DNA from: Silvimonas sp. JCM 19000 | GTDB lineage: Bacteria > Pseudomonadota > Gammaproteobacteria > Burkholderiales > Chitinibacteraceae | Length of the DNA: 32,495 nucleotides | Assembly (NCBI GenBank): GCA_001313065.1 | Contig: BBFD01000009.1 | Span: 1 to 32,495 of the forward strand | Direction of reading: 5' to 3' | Shown: one piece after another, positions 28,968 through 32,495 of the stretch | How positions within the stretch are numbered: position 1 is the first letter of the stretch | How the letters are laid out: each line of letters starts with the position of its first letter | The notes under the pieces: generated by a model | Databases searched by the model: none | What the model saw: only the letters and a program-made list of their open reading frames with translations | Told to the model about the DNA's origin: nothing | Made by a program: the position numbers and the translations under genes

Positions 28968-30144
28968 CTAGAACCAGAACTTGGCGTTCGCACCCAGCAA
29001 ATGGTCGCCATAGGCATTGCCCGGAATATCCGAGTTACGCACCGCGTATTGCGCATAAATCGAGGTCTGGATGGCCGTTGTGGGCGCCCAGTCCGCGCCC
29101 AGCCTGAAGGTGCGCGTGTTTTCGTTGTATTCCGCCGCGTTCAGCGAAGCGGGGTAACGGCGTTTGTCATAGGTGCCCGAGGCATGCAATTTGATCTTGG
29201 CGGTCCACTGGTAATACGCATCCAGCCCCAGGTGGTCGGTGAACGACTGCCCGGACGTGGCACCCGGTGAATCCAGCGAATGCGCGTAATTCAGCGCGAA
29301 CGATGTTTTGCCGGTGGCGGCCCAATTCACATTGGCCCCGCCCTGCCAACTGGTGGCCGAGCCACCCATATCCTGATCAACGTGCAGGCGGCCGATATTG
29401 CCGCTGAAACTCAGCTTGCTGCTGTAAGGCCAGCTCAGGCTCAGCCCCAGGGTTTTCTCTTTGTAATCCGCGTTCAACAACTGCGACAACAAGGAGTCTT
29501 TGTCGTACAACACACGGATGTACTGATAATTAAGACCCAGCGTGCTGCCCCAGTCCGTCGAATACAGCAGGCTCAGCCCTGCCTGTTTGTTCTTCACGTC
29601 CAGCCAGGTTTCGTCAGTGTGCGTAATGCGCGACTCGCTGGCGGTGCCCTGTAAATCCAGGTTGCTGGTCACGTGCATGCCAAACATGCCGCTGCCCGCG
29701 TTGGTCTTGTTGTAATCGATCAAGGCGGCCGCGACGTCTTCAAACGCCGACAGCGACTTGCTGCTGTTTGCCGAAGCCGAACCATAAAACTGTTTGCCGA
29801 TTTCACCGTGCCAGCTCAGCCCGCCGTTCCAGCCCACATAGTCGATATCGCTGTAGGTCTGATAAAACGGCGCCACCACATTTACATCCAGCGCAAACAC
29901 CTGCCGCGACGGCCGGATCTCTGCATGCCCGCCCACATTGGCGGTAAACACCATGTCGCTGCGCTTGTCCTTACCCAACTCCGCAATGGTGTCGGAGCCA
30001 TCGCTAAGCCGAAAAAATATTGCTGTCGTACAAGTACGCCGCGCTCGCATAGGCGTATTGCGCGTCGGTCGGGTCATAGGCGGCCCAACTGGTTGTGGAC
30101 ATCAGTGCGATGCTCAATGACAGCGCTTTATAGATGCATTTCAC
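28968..30144 (-). CDS. epsL: EpsL-like outer-membrane beta-barrel protein of the EPS operon
   Basis: EpsL is found in exosortase-B EPS loci and is predicted to be an outer-membrane barrel; its exact role is not known. The start is GTG at 30142-30144, with GGAGG upstream, giving the signal peptide VKCIYKALSLSIALMSTTSW with a cut near AAYDP. The mature protein shows alternating-residue strands throughout (for example WNGGLSWHGEIGKQFYGSAS) and ends with the aromatic terminus AKFWF, a typical assembly signal for outer-membrane barrels. A6 at 30012-30017 breaks the frame (restoring DSNIFRLSDGSDTIAEL). Length is about 391 residues. As the first gene of the locus it follows the regulatory region at 30145-30734. 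Confidence 0.88.
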
Positions 30145-30251
30145 TACTACGCCCTCCCGCAGCGCCGTCCGGCACTGCGCGCATTTATCAGATTTATTGG
30201 TCAGTTCATTACTGCGATTGGACGGAAAACACACACCAAACTAACGGCGCT

Positions 30252-30260
30252 ATCATATCA
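30252..30260 (-). promoter_or_regulatory. Candidate extended -10 promoter upstream of epsL
   Basis: On the minus strand TGATATGAT combines an extended TGn element with TATGAT (5 of 6). It lies about 110 bases upstream of the epsL start and would leave a leader of about 100 bases. No good -35 is seen, which is tolerable for extended -10 promoters. Confidence 0.4.
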
Positions 30261-30381
30261 CCAGAACAATTACTTACGTCTGCTATATATCCATGCTTGC
30301 ACGTGCAGCCATAATCATTCTTACGTGTTCATATTTCTGAATCGCGATTTCTCTTTAATTAACAGCGCCTTGCGTCAAACA

Positions 30382-30397
30382 TGTGATGCAGGTCACG
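30382..30397. promoter_or_regulatory. CRP/FNR-superfamily-like binding site
   Basis: TGTGA, six bases, then TCACG matches the CRP consensus TGTGA-N6-TCACA in 9 of 10 half-site bases. It sits in the region between epsL (minus) and the esterase (plus), about 240 bases from the epsL start. CRP-family proteins, including the c-di-GMP-responsive Clp, control EPS loci in other bacteria. The distance to the candidate -10 is larger than usual. Confidence 0.45.
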
Positions 30398-30734
30398 AGA
30401 ATATCAGCACACAGATTACGCCGGACATTCAGTTGCTTTCTACACGATGTCATAGAGGGTCGCATCAGGCGGCTTAAAGCTACCTTCGGAAAGACAGCCG
30501 TTTATCTCGCATTACGCGCATCTTGCTGTCAGTGCATGCCTACTTCGTGGCTCACTGGCCCTATTTGCTGCCGACATTGCCCGGTCTGTCCGGATATAAA
30601 ATACACGTTTGCTTATTTGTAGCTTTCTTGGCGATGTCGATTACCGCATACAGCGCACACCAAATCAAAAGAATTTGCTCAGCGGCGACTACATCTCAAG
30701 AAAGCAAGCCCGTATCGATCACAAGGAGACCGGA

Positions 30735-31517
30735 ATGACGCAGCCCCCCACCGATATCGCGCTTAGCGGTACGCGCTGCCACGACGTAAGCGGGGCAGAA
30801 GGCCTGCAATGGCGGATATTTGTGTCGCGTCCCAGCGACGCCGCCACGCCCTGCCCCGCCCTATTCTTGCTTGATGGCAACGCCGCCTTTCCTGCAGCCG
30901 TGGCCGCGCAGCGTTGCAATCCGGCCTTGGGGTCACTGGCGGTGATCGGCATCGGCTACCCAGGCGAGGGCGCCTACTTTCCGGAGCGACGCTTTATGGA
31001 CATGACACCGGCGACCGACCTGGCGACCCTGCCCCACCAATATGGCCCGATGCATCCCGGCGGCGGCCAGGAACGGTTTGCGGATCTGATCGAACAGCAA
31101 CTACTCCCGCAACTGATCGAGCAAGAAGGATTGGATGCCGAGCGGCTGACCTTGTTCGGACACTCGCTGGGGGGCTTGTTCGCGGTACACCTGGCGCTGC
31201 GTCGGCCGGGCTTGTTTGCACGTTACTTCGCCTCCAGCCCTTCGCTATGGTTTAACCGCGAGGCCGTAAATGCAGATGTCGCGGCCTATCGCGCTGCGAT
31301 GGCGGAGGGGTCCGGTATGCGCGGGATTCTGAATATCACCACCGGTGGCAAAGAAGCAGACTATATGCAGCGCGAGGCCGCGCATCTGGCCGCCACATTG
31401 GAAACACTGGATGGCAGCAGCACGGTCAAGAGCATGGTCTTTGCGGGCGAGGATCATATTTCGGTACACGCGGTGGCGGTAAACCGGGCACTGCAGCTCG
31501 CAGCCGGACGCGGTTAA
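30735..31517 (+). CDS. Alpha/beta-hydrolase esterase (esterase D/IroE-like)
   Basis: This cytoplasmic or periplasmic serine esterase has 260 residues. The start at 30735 has AAGGAG nine bases upstream. LFLLDGNAAFPAAVAAQ contains the aspartate-containing strand/loop typical of the PF00756 group. TLFGHSLGGLFAVHLALRR holds the nucleophile Ser (GHSLGG), followed by YFASSPSLWFN, a hallmark of siderophore esterases and related enzymes. The late EDHISVHAVAV holds the probable catalytic His. No signal peptide is visible and the frame is intact. It is followed by a LysR gene on the same strand. The substrate is unknown: siderophore triesters are possible, but no iron genes are seen nearby. Confidence 0.85.
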   Translation: MTQPPTDIALSGTRCHDVSGAEGLQWRIFVSRPSDAATPCPALFLLDGNAAFPAAVAAQRCNPALGSLAVIGIGYPGEGAYFPERRFMDMTPATDLATLPHQYGPMHPGGGQERFADLIEQQLLPQLIEQEGLDAERLTLFGHSLGGLFAVHLALRRPGLFARYFASSPSLWFNREAVNADVAAYRAAMAEGSGMRGILNITTGGKEADYMQREAAHLAATLETLDGSSTVKSMVFAGEDHISVHAVAVNRALQLAAGRG

Positions 31518-31577
31518 GCCTTTACTGTTGAGCAAAAAAGGCGGCTTACTGCAGTTTTATTTGCGGCGGGGTCAACA

Positions 31578-32458
31578 ATGGCTTTGAGCACGGAGCGCTG
31601 CGTAACTTTGTGGCAGTCGCAGATGCCGGTTCACTCACCGGCGCAGCACATAGCCTGGGCCAGACCACATCGGGCGTGAGCCGCGCTTTGGGTAAGCTGG
31701 AACAACATCTGGGCGTAACTTTGCTCAACCGCACTACGCGCCGACTGGATCTGACTGAAGAAGGCGCACTGTTTTTGTTACACGCACGCAGCATCCTCGC
31801 GGCGCTCGATGAAGCCGAAGAGGCGCTGCTGATCCGGCACCAATCCCCCGCCGGCAAGCTACGCGTCAATGCAGCAGCGCCATTTATGCTGCATGTAATC
31901 GTGCCGCTAGTGAGCGCGTTCCGGCAGGCGTATCCGCAAGTCGAGCTCGAATTAAATACCAGCGATCAGATCATCGACCTGCTGGAACAGCGTACGGATA
32001 TCGCAATCCGCATTGGGGAATTGCAGGATTCGACGCTACATGCGCGCCCGCTCGGGAGTAATCCACTACGCATCCTTGCGTCGCCGGAATATCTGCAACG
32101 CCATGGCACGCCGCAGACGCCGGACGCGTTGCGCGACCACCAGTTGATCGCTTTTACCCGCACCGCAACGCTGAATACATGGCCGCTGCGGCACGCTGGC
32201 GGAAACGCGTTTGAAATTACCCCCTCGCTTTCCGCTTCCAGCGGCGAAACGATCCGGCATTTGGCACTGGCAGGCCAAGGTATCGTATGTCTAGCAGACT
32301 TTATGACGACCGCAGATCGGCAGGCCGGGAGATTGGTGCAGATACTGGCTGAGCATACCGAGACGGTTATGCAGCCGGTGCATGCGGTGTATTACCGCAA
32401 TACTCAGCTGGCCGCGCGGATCAGCTGCTTTCTCGATTTTCTGGCGGCACGGCTTTAA
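31578..32458 (+). CDS. LysR-family transcriptional regulator
   Basis: This regulator has an N-terminal winged helix (NFVAVADAGSLTGAAHSLGQ, then TTSGVSRALGKLEQHLGV) and a substrate-binding domain from about residue 90 (LRVNAAAPFMLHVIVPLVSA). The first codons are damaged: from ATG 31578 the frame needs one extra G near 31581 (GG to GGG) to give MGFEHGALRNFVAVADAGS. Without it no start in the correct frame precedes the helix-turn-helix. The C-terminus reaches LDFLAARL at 32458. Length is about 293 residues, normal for the family. Its likely target is the esterase gene or a gene beyond the window; nothing ties it to the EPS locus except position. Confidence 0.88.
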
Positions 32459-32495
32459 GAACTTAAGCGGAGAGGAATTCGGAGAGAAGTTTTCT

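Larger units (their letters stand above)
30145..30734. other. Non-coding divergent region between epsL and the esterase gene
   Basis: This AT-richer stretch has no convincing gene. It contains the candidate epsL promoter (30252-30260), a 10-base palindrome TGCACGTGCA (30298-30307), another AATCGCGATT (30340-30349) and the CRP-like site (30382-30397). From 30400 to 30720 I see nothing but an in-frame upstream extension of the esterase frame, which lacks a ribosome binding site. Confidence 0.6.

Noticed and set aside
30248..30263. Sigma-54-type promoter (TGG, ten bases, GC) upstream of epsL, expected because PEP-CTERM systems can use sigma-54
   Set aside because: Only the GG and GC pairs fit. 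The rest of TGGCAC...TTGC is missing, and such spacing is common by chance.

Overview
The window looks like the chromosome of a GC-rich betaproteobacterium. The combination of EarP (EF-P arginine rhamnosyltransferase) with an exosortase-B/Eps exopolysaccharide (EPS) system suggests a Neisseriales/Chitinibacteraceae-like or related lineage. This is inferred from gene content and style, not from a marker gene.

Layout. Positions 1-497 hold the N-terminal part of earP on the minus strand. Positions 498-1051 are a non-coding stretch with a candidate promoter and a foldable leader, followed by a plus-strand PEP-CTERM protein (1052-1549) and a clear intrinsic terminator. From 30144 down to 1700 nearly everything is on the minus strand and forms one large EPS locus. 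In transcription order it contains: epsL (outer-membrane protein), a small PEP-CTERM protein, a polyprenyl-phosphate sugar phosphotransferase, epsD (lipoprotein prolyl isomerase), epsE (Wza-like export protein), epsF (Wzz-like chain-length protein), epsG (kinase-like ATPase), exosortase B, epsI, a Wzy-like polymerase/ligase, a secreted glycoside hydrolase, a GT4 glycosyltransferase and a Wzx flippase. Then, after a gap with a perfect -10 box, come an FrhB-like Fe-S protein, a polysaccharide pyruvyl transferase, a GT2, two GT4s, a DUF1972 GT4, rmlB, rmlD, rmlA, rmlC, manC and manB. Positions 30145-30734 are the regulatory region upstream of the locus. A plus-strand esterase (30735-31517) and a LysR regulator (31578-32458) close the window.

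How the genes fit together. RmlABCD supply dTDP-L-rhamnose and ManB/ManC supply GDP-mannose. The sugar phosphotransferase primes undecaprenyl phosphate and the glycosyltransferases extend it. The pyruvyl transferase probably adds a ketal. Wzx flips, the Wzy-like protein polymerises, EpsF/EpsG set chain length, and EpsE/EpsL export. Exosortase B with EpsI would process PEP-CTERM proteins, two of which lie in this window. EarP draws on the same dTDP-rhamnose pool to modify EF-P.

Sequence quality. Most genes are split by one or more frameshifts. About 36 of these lie in A/T runs of 6-8 bases, which read correctly if shortened by 1-3 bases (most often to five). About 17 more are single-base losses in short runs, mostly G or C. 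When they are corrected, every gene becomes full length, conserved motifs reappear and stop/start overlaps fit. I therefore treat the genes as functional and the shifts as probable sequencing or assembly errors; coordinates give the whole corrected gene.
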